From assembly GCF_030063475.1 (NCBI RefSeq), contig NZ_JASIRT010000003.1, positions 1-64,000 on the forward strand: 64,000 bases of DNA, in the 5' to 3' direction. The notes under the pieces are model-generated. The model made no database searches. It worked only from the letters and a program-made list of their open reading frames with translations, and was not told the DNA's origin. Numbering within the stretch: the stretch's first letter is position 1; every line of letters starts with the position of its first letter. The stretch is from Roseomonas sp. E05 (GTDB lineage Bacteria; Pseudomonadota; Alphaproteobacteria; Acetobacterales; Acetobacteraceae). Below are positions 27,103 through 36,512 of the stretch, one piece after another. A program made the translations under genes and the position numbers.

Positions 27103-27959
27103 CCCATGAAGAATGGGGCCTTCGCTTGGTGCCTGCCAAGCATGAGCCGCTGGTTAGCCTCGCCACCTGGCAGACGATCCAGGAGCGGCGCTTCGGCATG
27201 GCGGCGAAGGTGCCGGCGCGGGTCGATCTGTCCGAGGATTTTCCGCTGCGGGGGTTTGTGACCTGCGGCCATTGCGGCGAGCCGCTGACGGCCTGCTGGT
27301 CGAAGGGGCGGAGCGCTCGCTACCCGTATTATCTGTGCGATACGCGGGGCTGCGTCGAAAGCCGCAAATCCATTCGCCGGGATGTGATTGAGGGCGAGTT
27401 CGAGACGCTGCTCCATCAGCTTCGCCCTTCGGAGGGGCTGTTCAATCTGGCCTTCCAGATGTTCCGCGATCTTTGGCAGGCGAAGCTTGCCAGCACGCGC
27501 ACGCAAGGCGCCACCCTCAAGCAGGAGCTGCGCGCGGTCGAGCGCAAGGTCGAGCAATTGCTGGATCGGATCGTCGATGCGACCAGCGCGTCCGTGGTCG
27601 CCGCCTATGAGCGGCGGATCAAGGAGCTGGAGACGCAGAAGGCTCTGATGCGGGAGCGGCTGGGATCCAACGGCAAGCCGCTGACGAGCTTTAGCGAAAG
27701 CTATCGAACCGCCTTCGACTTCCTCGCAAACCCTTGCAAACTCTGGAAATCGGAGCGGATCGAGGACCGGCGCGCGGTGCTCAAACTGGTCTTCGCCGAC
27801 CGTCTGCCATATGTGCGCGGCGAGGGCTATCGAACCGCTGAAATCTCGTTGCCGTTCAAACTCTTAGGGAGCCTGAATATGACGGAAAAGGAGATGGTGC
27901 CCAGAGCCGGAATCGAACCAGCGACACTGCGATTTTCAGTCGCATGCTCTACCAACTGA
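27103..27959 (+). pseudogene. Large serine recombinase, 3' half, displaced by the transposon
   Basis: It continues the 21133-21850 frame: THEEWGLRLVPAKHEPLVSLATWQTIQERR is the classic end of the recombinase domain. A zinc ribbon follows (GFVTCGHCGEPLTACWSKGRSARYPYYLCDTRGC), then a coiled coil (LKQELRAVERKVEQLLDRIVDATSASVV). The last about 22 residues (MVPRAGIEPATLRFSV...) are a readthrough of tRNA-Phe, so the C terminus was set by integration at the tRNA. It has no good start of its own (GTG 27126 is open) and is unlikely to function alone. Confidence 0.9.
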
Positions 27960-27970
27960 GCTATCTGGGC
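27895..27970 (-). tRNA. tRNA-Phe (anticodon GAA)
   Basis: 76 nt on the minus strand. Acceptor stem GCCCAGA (27964-27970) pairs with TCTGGGC, followed by A and an encoded CCA (27895-27897). The D-arm has AGCTCAGTTGGTAGAGC, the anticodon loop CTGAAAA places GAA at 34-36, and the T-arm is GGTTCGATTCC. The gene is intact; its 3' end faces the island. Confidence 0.97.
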
Positions 27971-28072
27971 CCATGATGTGGCGCCGTCTCGGTGCCACCG
28001 TTGGTGGAGCCGCCAGATAACCGAAGGCAGAAAGCCTGTCCAGCCGGGAAATGTCATTGTTTCGCCGCCAGG

Positions 28073-28258
28073 TCAGGTTTCGCCCTCTTCCTCCGGCTCG
28101 GTGGGGGCGCCGGGGATGGCGTAGCCGCCGTTCAGCCAGCGGCCAAGATCGACCTGCTTGCAGCGCGCGGAGCAGAAGGGGCGGAAGGCGGGCTCGGACG
28201 GCTTGCCGCAGACGGGGCAGCGGGCCGGGCGGCGCGGCGGAGTCTTCTCATTCGGCAT
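28073..28258 (-). CDS. yacG: DNA gyrase inhibitor YacG
   Basis: 61 aa, the usual size. A four-Cys zinc finger ([10 protein letters not shown]... [15 protein letters not shown]) and an acidic C-terminal tail are characteristic of YacG, which binds GyrB and inhibits gyrase. Its start overlaps the end of the upstream RNase E/G-like gene by 11 bp. It is the last gene of the infA-maf-RNase-yacG run. Confidence 0.92.
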   Translation of the reverse strand: MPNEKTPPRRPARCPVCGKPSEPAFRPFCSARCKQVDLGRWLNGGYAIPGAPTEPEEEGET

Positions 28259-29351
28259 GGATGTCCTCCTGGCCTGGAGGGCAGAGCGGGTCGGGCCGCA
28301 GATGCAGCGGACCGGCCGCCTGCCGGAATTCCTCCAGCGCGCCCGGCCAGGCCTCCAGGGCGGCCAGCACGCTCGGGGGGGCGGTGAGGGTAAGGCGCGC
28401 GCCAGGCCGTGCCGCTGCGGCGCGGATGCCCCGCCGCAGCGCCGCGAGGCCGCGGCTGAGGGGCGAGGCTGGTTGCCCCAGCACTTCGTGCAGCGGCGTA
28501 TGAACCCGCCGCCGCTGCAGTTCGAGCAGGCCGAGACCGGTCAGTCCGACCACGCGCAGCAGCGGGTCCTGCTGTGCCACGGTCTGGAAGCCGGGCAGCA
28601 GGTCCTTGCGGCGGCCGATGGGCATGCCCGCCGTGTCGATCAGAATGGCGCCGGCCAGATGGCGCAGGCGGATCTGCCGGGCCGCCTCGGCGAGGGCGTG
28701 CGCGTTCAGCGCGCGGTGTGCCGCGGCGTTGCGGACCCCCGCCGCACTGCCGGCATCGACATCGATGGCGACAAGGGCGGGCGTCGGATGGATGGTCAGT
28801 CGCCCGCCGCCGGGGAGCGGCACCTCGGGAGAGGCGAGGGCGGCGAAGGCATCTTCCAACGCGTCATCGAAGGCCGGGCGGCTCGACAGCGAGACGCGCC
28901 CGGGGGGCAGGGCGGCACGCAGCCGGGCGGCGCAGGCGGGAGTGTCGGTGTGCAGTTCGGCCTCCGGGTGCTCGGAGGCCAGCCGCAGCGGCGCGTCGAG
29001 GCCACGCGCGAGCAGGCGGAGCGGCCCTTCCGCCGGCCCGGCGCGCACCGCCAGCCGTGGCCCCTTGCCGCCCTGGGCGGTGCGGGTCACAGCGACGCGC
29101 AGCCACTCGCCCTCGGTGCGGCCCTTGGCGCCATCGGAATCGGGCAGGAAGCCGGTCTCGCCGCCGGCCAGCGCCACGAAGGCACCGGCCATGGCGGGGG
29201 CGCGCGCTGCCAGGCGTCCGATATGCAGGTCGCCGAGGCCCTCAGGGCGGGCGGGGCGCTCGACGAAGGCCGCCTCCAGCCGCCCCTCCCGCAGCAGCGC
29301 GGTGCGCTGCTCGCCGGGCGAGCAGGCGACGAGGATCAGGGGCGCAGCCAT
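28248..29351 (-). CDS. Ribonuclease E/G-like protein
   Basis: 367 aa from ATG 29351 ([16 protein letters not shown]). It resembles the shortened RNase E/G homologues of Alphaproteobacteria that sit between maf and yacG. The catalytic-type segments include [18 protein letters not shown] and [12 protein letters not shown] (the DID/DTAG-like Asp pair), plus [19 protein letters not shown]. The S1 domain is weak or missing in the N terminus. Expected role: RNA processing in the cytoplasm. It overlaps maf by 16 bp and yacG by 11 bp. Confidence 0.8.
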   Translation of the reverse strand: MAAPLILVACSPGEQRTALLREGRLEAAFVERPARPEGLGDLHIGRLAARAPAMAGAFVALAGGETGFLPDSDGAKGRTEGEWLRVAVTRTAQGGKGPRLAVRAGPAEGPLRLLARGLDAPLRLASEHPEAELHTDTPACAARLRAALPPGRVSLSSRPAFDDALEDAFAALASPEVPLPGGGRLTIHPTPALVAIDVDAGSAAGVRNAAAHRALNAHALAEAARQIRLRHLAGAILIDTAGMPIGRRKDLLPGFQTVAQQDPLLRVVGLTGLGLLELQRRRVHTPLHEVLGQPASPLSRGLAALRRGIRAAAARPGARLTLTAPPSVLAALEAWPGALEEFRQAAGPLHLRPDPLCPPGQEDIHAE

Positions 29352-29986
29352 CCGATGCCGCGCAGCAGCTGGGCGGTCTCGTACAGCGGCAGGCCGACCA
29401 CGTTGGAATGGCTGCCGGAGAGGAAGCGGACGAAGGCCTCGGCCGACTCCTGGATGGTGTAGCCGCCGGCCTTGCCACGCCATTCGCCGCTGGCGACATA
29501 GGCCTCGATCTGCGCCGGGGTCAGCCGCTGGAAGGTGACGATGCTCTGCACCAGCCGGGTCAGCAGCCGGCCGTCCGGCAGGCCGAGCGCCACACCGGTG
29601 AAGACGCGGTGGCGGCGGCCGGAGAGCAGGGCCAGGCAGGACCGCGCCTCGGTCTCCGTCTCGGCCTTGGGCAGGATGCGGCGGCCGGCGCCCACCACCG
29701 TGTCGGCGGCCAGCACCAGCGCCCCGGGCTCGGCGGCCATCACGGCACGCGCCTTGGCCTCGGACAGCCGCGCGGCGAGCTGGCGCGGGAGTTCCTGCTT
29801 GAGCGGGGCTTCGTCGATCTCGGGCGGCCGCACGCGCGCCGGCACCACGCCGATCCGCCGCAGCAGATCGAGGCGCCGGGGACTGCCACTGGCCAGCACC
29901 AGCGGCGGGCGGGCGGGCGCGGAGGAAGGAGGGGGGGCGGCTTCGGCCGCCGCGGCCTCGGGCGCCGGCTGGCCCGCCACGGGCAT
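29336..29986 (-). CDS. maf: Maf-family nucleotide pyrophosphatase
   Basis: 216 aa. The Maf signature LVLASGSPRRLDLLRRIG (about residues 29-46), ALVLAADTVVGAGRRILPK with the catalytic Asp, and GKAGGYTIQESAEAFV are all present. Family enzymes hydrolyse noncanonical or modified nucleoside triphosphates. There is an unusual Ala/Pro-rich N-terminal extension of about 27 residues. Its ATG overlaps the infA stop by one base (TAATG), so it is translationally coupled. Confidence 0.92.
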   Translation of the reverse strand: MPVAGQPAPEAAAAEAAPPPSSAPARPPLVLASGSPRRLDLLRRIGVVPARVRPPEIDEAPLKQELPRQLAARLSEAKARAVMAAEPGALVLAADTVVGAGRRILPKAETETEARSCLALLSGRRHRVFTGVALGLPDGRLLTRLVQSIVTFQRLTPAQIEAYVASGEWRGKAGGYTIQESAEAFVRFLSGSHSNVVGLPLYETAQLLRGIGWLRP

Positions 29987-30204
29987 TACTTGAACCGGAA
30001 CGTGATACGGCCCTTGGTCAGATCATAGGGCGTCATCTCGACGTTCACGCGGTCGCCGGCCAGCACGCGGATGCGGTTCTTGCGCATCTTGCCGCTGGTA
30101 TGGGCGAGGACCATGTGGTCGTTGTCGAGCTTCACACGGAACATGGCGTTGGGCAGGAGTTCAACGACCTGGCCGCTGAACTCGATCATATCTTCTTTCG
30201 ACAT
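29986..30204 (-). CDS. infA: Translation initiation factor IF-1
   Basis: 72 aa, the exact family length. An OB-fold sequence [20 protein letters not shown] followed by [36 protein letters not shown]. It binds the 30S A-site during initiation. It starts at 30204 and is followed directly by maf; the 160-bp gap upstream to hisD probably holds a promoter. Confidence 0.98.
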   Translation of the reverse strand: MSKEDMIEFSGQVVELLPNAMFRVKLDNDHMVLAHTSGKMRKNRIRVLAGDRVNVEMTPYDLTKGRITFRFK

Positions 30205-30366
30205 CAGGCCTCTTTCTGGTGCTGCGGGGCGGGTGTGGACGCGGAAGCGCGGGCGGGGCGGACCATGATGGTCCGCGCCCGGCCGGTCAAGCACGGCTCC
30301 CGCCAGGGAAGTCTCGGTTTGCTGCAGAAATGGCGGCCGTGCGCGGATTCTTCAACCGTGCGGGGC

Positions 30367-31662
30367 TCAGCCCTGCCCCAGCCGCATCGCCACGCTGCGG
30401 GCATGGGCGGTCAGGCCCTCGGCCTCGGCCAAGGCCACGGCGGCCGGACCGATCGCCTCCAGGCCGCGCTTCTCGGCAGCGATCCAGGTGGTGCGCTTGA
30501 GGAAGTCAAAGACCGAGAGGCCGGAGGCGAAGCGCGCCGTGCGCCCGGTGGGCAGCACGTGGTTGGGGCCGGCGACATAGTCGCCCAGCGCCTCCGGGCA
30601 GTGCGCGCCGAGGAAGGCGGCGCCGGCATGGCGGATGCGGGCGAAGAGAGGTCCGGGCTGGGAGACCATGATCTCCAGGTGCTCCGGCGCCAGCCGGTCC
30701 ACCAGGGCGGCGCCTTCGTCCCAGTCATGCACCACGATGATGGCGCCGTGGCGGCGCCAGCTCTCGCCGGCGATCTCGGCGCGTGCGAGAGTGCCGAGCG
30801 CCTCCTCCACCGCGTGCTCGACGGCATGGGCCATCTGCGCACTGGTGGTGATCAGGATGGCCTGGGCGCTCTCGTCGTGCTCGGCCTGGGCCAGCAGGTC
30901 GATGGCGATCTGCGCCGGGTTCTGGCTGGCATCGGCCAGCACCACCACCTCGGAGGGGCCGGCGATCGAATCGATACCGACCCGGCCGAAGACCTGCCGC
31001 TTGGCCTCTGCCACATAGGCGTTGCCCGGGCCGGCGACGCGGTCCACCGGAGCGATGCTGGCGGTACCCCAGGCCAGGGCGGCGATCGCCTGGGCGCCGC
31101 CGACGCGCCAGATCTCGGTGACGCCGGCGCGGTGCGCGGCGGCCAGCACCAGCGGGTTCAGCACGCCGTCCGGCGTCGGCACGCACATGGCGATGCGCCG
31201 CACCCCCGCCACCTGTGCCGGGATGGCGTTCATCAGCACCGAGGAGGGATAGGCCGCCTTGCCGCCGGGCACATAGACGCCAACGGCATCGATGGCGCTC
31301 CAGCGCATGCCCAGCGTGAGGCCGAGCGGGTCATCCAGTTCGACATCGCGCGGGAGTTGGGCGGCGTGGAAGCGCTCGATGCGGGTGGCGGCGAGGTCCA
31401 GCGCGTCCAGCAGGGCGGGGGCGCAGGCGGCGCGGGCCGCCTCGATCTCGGCTTCCGTCACCCGCAGGGCGGCCGCCCCATCCGGGCTCCAGCGGTCGAA
31501 GCGCTCGGTGAGCCGCAGCAGGGCGGCGTCACCCTCCGCCCGCACCTCGGCGATGATACCGGCAACGGCGGCGTCGACCTTGGCCGTGGTCTCCCGCGCC
31601 TGATCGAGCAGGGTGCGGAACTCGGCCTCGAACCCGGCATGGGCGGTGGAGAGGCGGATCAT
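30367..31662 (-). CDS. hisD: Histidinol dehydrogenase
   Basis: 431 aa. Motifs include [74 protein letters not shown] and [17 protein letters not shown] (catalytic Glu/His), plus APEHLEIMV. It catalyses the last two steps of histidine synthesis, NAD-linked oxidation of histidinol. The start overlaps the end of hisG by 4 nt (ATGA), so the two are translationally coupled. Confidence 0.98.
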   Translation of the reverse strand: MIRLSTAHAGFEAEFRTLLDQARETTAKVDAAVAGIIAEVRAEGDAALLRLTERFDRWSPDGAAALRVTEAEIEAARAACAPALLDALDLAATRIERFHAAQLPRDVELDDPLGLTLGMRWSAIDAVGVYVPGGKAAYPSSVLMNAIPAQVAGVRRIAMCVPTPDGVLNPLVLAAAHRAGVTEIWRVGGAQAIAALAWGTASIAPVDRVAGPGNAYVAEAKRQVFGRVGIDSIAGPSEVVVLADASQNPAQIAIDLLAQAEHDESAQAILITTSAQMAHAVEHAVEEALGTLARAEIAGESWRRHGAIIVVHDWDEGAALVDRLAPEHLEIMVSQPGPLFARIRHAGAAFLGAHCPEALGDYVAGPNHVLPTGRTARFASGLSVFDFLKRTTWIAAEKRGLEAIGPAAVALAEAEGLTAHARSVAMRLGQG

Positions 31663-32375
31663 GCGGCGGTTTCGGTCCCTGTGGCGGCCAGCGCGGTGCG
31701 GAAGCGGGCGAGCCAGCCCGCGATCACCTCCGGCCGCGTCTTCAGCGCGGTGCGGTTGACGATGAGGCGGGAGGTGACGTTCGCGATCACGTCCGTCTCC
31801 ACCAGCCCATTGGCCTTCAGGGTGGAGCCGGTCTGCACCAGGTCCACGATCAGGCGGGAGAGGCCGAGCGAGGGCGCCAGCTCCATGGCGCCGTTCAGGT
31901 GAACCACCTCGGCCTGGATGCCCTTCGCCGCGAAGTGCCGGCGGGCGATGTTGGGGTACTTGGTGGCGACGGCGACGCGGGAATGCCTGGCCATGTCATC
32001 CTGCCCCGCCCCGGTCGCCGGCTCGGCCACCGAGACGCGGCAGCGGCCGATCCCGAGGTCGAGCGGGGCGTAGATCTCGGGATAGTCGAACTCCATCAGC
32101 ACATCGGCGCCGCAGATGCCGATCTGCGCCGCGCCGAAAGCGACGAAGGTGGCCACGTCGAAGGAGCGCACGCGGATGACGTCGAGGCCGGGATGGTTGG
32201 TCTCGAAGCGCAGGCGGCGGCTGGATTCGGCGTGGAAATCCTCGGCGGGGACGATGCCGGTGCGGGCCAGCAGCGGCCCCAGCTCCTTCAGGATGCGCCC
32301 CTTGGGCAGGGCCAGGACGAGCGATTGCGCCTCGTCCATGGCCGCCGTGGGGCTGTTGGTGATGGGCTGGTCCAT
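31659..32375 (-). CDS. hisG: ATP phosphoribosyltransferase, short form
   Basis: First enzyme of histidine synthesis. 238 aa from ATG 32375; GTG 32390 and ATG 32339 are alternatives, and none has a strong ribosome site. Motifs: LVLALPKGRILKELGPLL, VRSFDVATFVAFGAAQIGICGADVLME and DLVQTGSTLKANGL (phosphoribosyl binding). The C-terminal regulatory domain of long HisG is absent, so activity should depend on a HisZ partner, not seen in the window. Coupled to hisD. Confidence 0.95.
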   Translation of the reverse strand: MDQPITNSPTAAMDEAQSLVLALPKGRILKELGPLLARTGIVPAEDFHAESSRRLRFETNHPGLDVIRVRSFDVATFVAFGAAQIGICGADVLMEFDYPEIYAPLDLGIGRCRVSVAEPATGAGQDDMARHSRVAVATKYPNIARRHFAAKGIQAEVVHLNGAMELAPSLGLSRLIVDLVQTGSTLKANGLVETDVIANVTSRLIVNRTALKTRPEVIAGWLARFRTALAATGTETAA

Positions 32376-32417
32376 GTCTGGTTGTATCACCGGAAAAGTG
32401 GCCGCGCCACGGCAGCG

Positions 32418-33692
32418 TCAGCCTGGAATCCGCTCGATATCGGCACCGACGGCGGCCAGCTTGCGCTCGATCCGCTCATAACCGCGGTCCAGATGATAGA
32501 CGCGGTTGACCACCGTCTCGCCTTCGGCGGCCAGGCCGGCGATGATGAGGGAGACGGAGGCGCGCAGGTCGGTCGCCATGACCGGGGCGCCGGAGAGGCG
32601 CGGCACCCCGCGCACGATGGCGGAGGAGCCATGCGCATTGATCCGCGCGCCCATCCGCGTCAGCTCCGGCACATGCATGAAGCGGTTCTCGAAGATCGTC
32701 TCGGTGATCATCGAGGCGCCCTCGGCGACCGCCATCAGGGCCATGAACTGGGCCTGCATGTCGGTGGCGAAGCCGGGAAAGGGCTCGGTCATCACATCGA
32801 CGCCATGCAGGCCGTTCAGCCGCTTCGCGCGGACGCCCTCCGCCTCCTGCAGCAGCTCCACGCCGGCCTCGCGCAGCGCGCGGCTGAAGGCGCCGAACAA
32901 CTCCAGCCGCATCCCCTCCAGCAGCAGCTCGCCCCCGGTGATGGCGCCGGCGCAGGCGAAGGTGCCGGCCTCGATGCGGTCGGGCAGGATGGCATGGGTG
33001 GTGCCATGCAGGCTGTCCGCGCCCTGGACCACCAGCCGGTCGGTGCCGATGCCCTCGATCCGCGCGCCCATGGCGAGCAGGCAATGGGCGAGATCGCTGA
33101 TCTCCGGCTCGCGCGCGGCGTTGACCAACTCGGTGGTGCCGCTGGCCAGGGTGGCGGCCATCAGCAGATTCTCGGTGGCGCCGACGGAAACCTGCGGGAA
33201 GATGATGCGGGCGCCCTGCAGCCGGCCGCCATTCGCCTCGGCCGGCACGCGGGCATTGATGTAGCCGGCGTCCAGGTCAATCACCGCGCCCATCTGCTCC
33301 AGCCCCTTGAGGTGGAGGTCCACCGGGCGGGTGCCGATGGCGCAGCCGCCGGGCAGCGAGACACGGGCCTGGCCGTAGCGCGCCAGCAGCGGACCGAGCA
33401 CCAGCACCGAGGCGCGCATCTTGCGCACCAGGTCGTAGGGCGCCTCGAACTGGTTCGCCGCCCCGGCCAGGGTGATCCGGCGGCTTTCCGTATCGTGCTC
33501 GACGCGCAGCCCGTGCTGGGCGATCAGCCCGCCCATGGTGGCCACGTCCGCCAGCGCCGGCGCATTGGTGAGCACCACGGTCTCATCGGTGAGCAGGGCG
33601 GTGGCCATCAGCGGCAGGGCGGCGTTCTTGGCGCCGCCAATGGCGATGCGGCCGTTCAGGCGGCGGCCGCCGCGCACGCGGATGCGATCCAT
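32418..33692 (-). CDS. murA: UDP-N-acetylglucosamine 1-carboxyvinyltransferase
   Basis: 424 aa. It commits UDP-GlcNAc to peptidoglycan by transfer of enolpyruvate. The fosfomycin-target cysteine is present (C117 in [17 protein letters not shown]), as are [13 protein letters not shown] at the N terminus and [21 protein letters not shown]. It lies 42 bp upstream of hisG on the same strand, a gene order shared by many Alphaproteobacteria. Confidence 0.98.
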   Translation of the reverse strand: MDRIRVRGGRRLNGRIAIGGAKNAALPLMATALLTDETVVLTNAPALADVATMGGLIAQHGLRVEHDTESRRITLAGAANQFEAPYDLVRKMRASVLVLGPLLARYGQARVSLPGGCAIGTRPVDLHLKGLEQMGAVIDLDAGYINARVPAEANGGRLQGARIIFPQVSVGATENLLMAATLASGTTELVNAAREPEISDLAHCLLAMGARIEGIGTDRLVVQGADSLHGTTHAILPDRIEAGTFACAGAITGGELLLEGMRLELFGAFSRALREAGVELLQEAEGVRAKRLNGLHGVDVMTEPFPGFATDMQAQFMALMAVAEGASMITETIFENRFMHVPELTRMGARINAHGSSAIVRGVPRLSGAPVMATDLRASVSLIIAGLAAEGETVVNRVYHLDRGYERIERKLAAVGADIERIPG

Positions 33693-33712
33693 GGCGTGGT
33701 ATCCCCCTTCGA

Positions 33713-34267
33713 TTACAGCCGCGGCAGCGCGACGCCGCGCTGGCCCATGTATTTGCCCTTGCGGTCGGCGTAGGAGATTTCAGGCGCCTCCGCCCCTTGC
33801 AGGAACAGGAACTGGCAGATGCCCTCGTTGGCGTAGATGCGGGCGGGCAGGGGGGTGGTGTTGCTGATCTCGATCGTCACCTGCCCTTCCCATTCCGGCT
33901 CCAGCGGCGTGACGTTCACGATCAGGCCGCAGCGGGCATAGGTGGACTTGCCCAGGCAGATCACCAGCACGTCGCGCGGGATGCGGAAATACTCGACCGT
34001 ATGGGCCAGGGCGAAGGAGTTGGGGGGGATGATGCAGGTCTCGCCCTTGCGGGTGACGAAGCTGTCCTCGGCGAAGCGCTTCGGGTCCACCAGCGCGTTG
34101 TCCACATTGGTGAAGACCTTGAACTCGTCGGCCACCCGGGCATCATAGCCGTAGGAGGACAGGCCGTAGGAGATCACCCCCTCGCGCCGCTGGTTCTCGA
34201 CGAAAGGCTCGATCATGCCGTGCTCCGTCGCCATGCGGCGGATCCAGCTGTCGGGCATGATGGACAT
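33713..34267 (-). CDS. dcd: dCTP deaminase
   Basis: 184 aa, trimeric dCTP deaminase length. Motifs: [72 protein letters not shown] (catalytic Glu) and [10 protein letters not shown]. It makes dUTP from dCTP, feeding thymidylate synthesis. It is 20 bp upstream of murA and likely co-transcribed with it. Confidence 0.97.
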   Translation of the reverse strand: MSIMPDSWIRRMATEHGMIEPFVENQRREGVISYGLSSYGYDARVADEFKVFTNVDNALVDPKRFAEDSFVTRKGETCIIPPNSFALAHTVEYFRIPRDVLVICLGKSTYARCGLIVNVTPLEPEWEGQVTIEISNTTPLPARIYANEGICQFLFLQGAEAPEISYADRKGKYMGQRGVALPRL

Positions 34268-34351
34268 GGGCGCGGACTTCCGTGCGGCAGCGGCAAAGGC
34301 GGGCCGGGATAGCCCAGCGACGCGCTGCCGGCAACCGGAGCTTAGCGCGGA

Positions 34352-34522
34352 TCAGCCCTTCCGGGACCCGGGAGGCGGGGCGGGAGGCGGAGGCGCGGTG
34401 TCTTCGGCGCGGGCGCGGCTCTGAGCCTTGCGGCGGCGCAGGTTCTCACGCAGCGCAGCGGCAAGGCGCGCTTCGCGCTCCATCTGTGCTGGGCTGGGCG
34501 GGGGTGCGGGAGGCTTCGCCAT
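34352..34522 (-). CDS. Small Pro/Arg-rich hypothetical protein, 56 aa
   Basis: The protein has a Pro-rich N terminus, a basic amphipathic helix (MEREARLAAALRENLRRRKA) and a Pro-rich tail. Small proteins with an EARLAAALRENLRRRKAQ-type helix are common in Acetobacteraceae, so I keep it despite its size. It starts at ATG 34522, or at the internal ATG 34483; neither has a clear ribosome site. It lies 84 bp upstream of dcd on the same strand. Function unknown. Confidence 0.6.
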   Translation of the reverse strand: MAKPPAPPPSPAQMEREARLAAALRENLRRRKAQSRARAEDTAPPPPAPPPGSRKG

Positions 34523-34808
34523 GACGAGAGCAGGCGCGTCCTGGGGGTGAATGTGCGGCCGGACGAGGTGAACGGCCCCGCCCGCCTATCAAAGGCGGGA
34601 ATGCCGGTCAAGGCTTTGATTTTCGAGGGAAGGGAGGCTCTGCGAGGCAAGCGGGTGGCGCAGCGTGCGGGCGCGCGCCGCCTGATGCCGGCGGCGCCAG
34701 GTCCGAAGAGCCTTGCGGAGAAGCGGAGAGCCCGCGCGGGGAGGGGAAACCCGGCCGACCAGCGGAACGTTCCTGATGACCGCCGCCGCTGGCAGGGAGG
34801 ATCGAGAC

Positions 34809-35222
34809 ATGCGCGCAGTAGCCGGGCCCGCCCATGCGCTGCTGGGGGTTGTCCTGCTCTCCGCCTGCGCGGCGACCGGCCCCGCCGACTTCGACCGCCG
34901 GATGGCCACCTATGTCTCGGGCCCGGAAGTGCAACTCGTCAGCGCGCTGGGTGTGCCGGACCAGGCCTATGAGGTCGAGGGGCGCCGCTTCCTGCAATAT
35001 GACTTCTCTGGCGCATCTGGCGCAGCCGTGGCTCCTTCCGTCAGCCCTGGCATCGGCTTCGGGTTCGGCAGTGGCCATTGGGGCCGTGGCGTCGGGGTGG
35101 GAACGGGCATCAGCTTCGGCTTCGGTGGTGCCGGCGTGCCGGCGGAGCCTTGCGCGGTGACCTTCGAGGTGCGGGACGGGCGCGTGCTGAACTTCGAGCG
35201 GCAGGGCGAGGGCTGCCGCTGA
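34809..35222 (+). CDS. Hypothetical lipoprotein, 137 aa
   Basis: MRAVAGPAHALLGVVLLSAC is a lipoprotein signal with lipobox LSAC. The mature part has an SmpA/OmlA-like opening (VQLVSALGVPDQAYEVEGRRFLQYDF), then a Gly-rich segment (SPGIGFGFGSGHWGRGVGVG) and CAVTFEVRDGRVLNFERQGEGC. The start has GGGAGGATC upstream. Likely an envelope protein of unknown role, monocistronic. Confidence 0.75.
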   Translation: MRAVAGPAHALLGVVLLSACAATGPADFDRRMATYVSGPEVQLVSALGVPDQAYEVEGRRFLQYDFSGASGAAVAPSVSPGIGFGFGSGHWGRGVGVGTGISFGFGGAGVPAEPCAVTFEVRDGRVLNFERQGEGCR

Positions 35223-35318
35223 GGCAGGGGCGCAGGGCCCTGTCGCCGCAGGCGGCCTTGGTCAGGGGAAATGCCTTCCGCCCCGTCCTGCAAGCCGGCC
35301 TAAGCCGTTGAAGGAAAA

Positions 35319-35393
<75 letters not shown>

Positions 35394-36011
35394 GGGTACG
35401 GTGAAAGCGAGGCGGTTCCTAAGGGTTCAGGGCGGAGGACGCAAGAGGCATTCAGCGGAACAAGGCACGAAAAGGTGCGGGAACACGCGGAGCAGTGAGC
35501 CGTGACAGTCACGCGGTTCGTGCTCGTTCGCGGCGGCCGGACGACTATCAGGCACAAAAAGCCTGGGCTGGACGATATGCCGGCCATGCGCCGACCGTCC
35601 CTGCTATCCCGGCGCTCTCAGGGGTATCAGGACTTCAGTCGCAAGGGAGGAAGCGCCGCGGGAGAAGAGGCTACTGCGCGGTGCCACTTGGCGCGGAATG
35701 CTCCTTCCATCCTGGCATTGCTTTCCGGAGCCAGCCCCGGGGCGTTCAAGCGGCGCCTAAGTCATTCCACTTCCACCATCCGCCGCATAGGGTGGCAAGC
35801 AGCGATGACGCGAATGCGATGATCTGGAAGGCGCTCATGGACACATGCTTTGCCGCACTTTAGCGCAACTCTGGATTGCGAAACGTGATTAAGAATATCC
35901 AAATGCGCGCATAACGTTAAGATAGCTCTCTCCTCAAGGGCAAAAATCAAGCTGCTCGGAGATCTATTCCCGCCATGACACGCTCGGCAGGCGGCCAGGC
36001 AGGGGACTCAT
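35394..36011. other. Gene-poor region after tRNA-Thr (618 bp)
   Basis: No convincing gene. A short plus-strand frame from 35502 (MTVTRFVLVRGGRTTIRHK) resembles the opening of a histidine-phosphatase sequence but loses coherence within 30 residues. The DNA after 35860 is more A/T-rich. Together with the insertion-sequence remnants that follow, this looks like decayed sequence. Confidence 0.5.
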
Positions 36012-36215
36012 TTAGATCCACTCGGTGACAGCAGCGATAAGCGCGATTGAGGAGAAGTCGTTCTGGGCCAGCCGACCTTCAGGCAGCGCTGCAGACGCTC
36101 CGTGCCAGAAGCCTTGTCGGCGATCAGGCGCTTGGGTGCAGCTGCGGCGCCGAGCAGCGGCAAGGCCATGCCAATGTCGCCCAGTGTCAGCGCGAAGGCG
36201 ACCCGCCGGCGGGGA
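36012..36215 (-). pseudogene. IS5-family transposase remnant (C-terminal pieces)
   Basis: Two frames together give transposase-like sequence: AFALTLGDIGMALPLLGAAA plus PKRLIADKASGTERLQ (compare LLADKAYDSDRLR of IS5-type DDE transposases), then, after a frameshift and deletion, EGRLAQNDFSSIALIAAVTEWI with a stop at 36012, like the RLAxNFLAA...LW ending of that family. Badly eroded and non-functional. Family identity is by motif. Confidence 0.55.
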
Positions 36216-36320
36216 TGCCCTCTTCGGAGACGCCGGCATTCCACGCGGGACGAGCGCCTGCTGCTCCGGCTCTTGCAGCCTGTTCTCGACGGGCCGGAGG
36301 GCAGAACCGCGCAGAGTCCC

Positions 36321-36512
36321 TCATGCCCCCAACTCCAGCAGTTCCGCCAGGACTTCCACCGCCACAATCTCATCGAAGATCGCAGCGATGTGAGTCTCGA
36401 TCACCCGCTTGCCGTCCTCATCCGCCGCGATGTGCGCCTGCACCATTCCTTCGATCAAGGTGTAGGACGCAGCGACGAACTCGCGGATCTTCTCTTCGGC
36501 GCAGCGGTCCAT
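36321..36512 (-). CDS. Hypothetical small acidic helical protein, 63 aa
   Basis: The protein starts MDRCAEEKIREFVAASYTLIEG and ends EIVAVEVLAELLELGA. AGAGGAG lies about 11 nt upstream of ATG 36512. A coherent amphipathic composition argues for a real gene, but it sits in decayed DNA and no family is recognised. The frame is open further upstream to 36854. Confidence 0.4.
   Translation of the reverse strand: MDRCAEEKIREFVAASYTLIEGMVQAHIAADEDGKRVIETHIAAIFDEIVAVEVLAELLELGA

Larger units (their letters stand above)
10493..27910. mobile_element. Genomic island ending at tRNA-Phe, with mobilization and defence genes
   Basis: Bounded on the right by tRNA-Phe, into which the serine recombinase frame runs. 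The left edge lies between 9915 and about 10615. Contents in order: small ORF, MobC-like protein, relaxase, two small genes, frameshifted coupling protein, Gabija-like pair, orphan genes, helix-turn-helix-like protein, and a large serine recombinase split by a Tn3-family transposon. The central block is visibly less GC-rich than the flanks. It has relaxase and coupling-protein genes but no type IV secretion channel, so it would be mobilizable rather than self-conjugative. With the recombinase interrupted and the coupling protein frameshifted, it is probably immobile now. Exact ends are inferred. Confidence 0.65.

Noticed and set aside
35762-35950. 62-aa minus-strand frame downstream of tRNA-Thr
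   Set aside because: No ribosome site and no recognisable domain; the region looks decayed.
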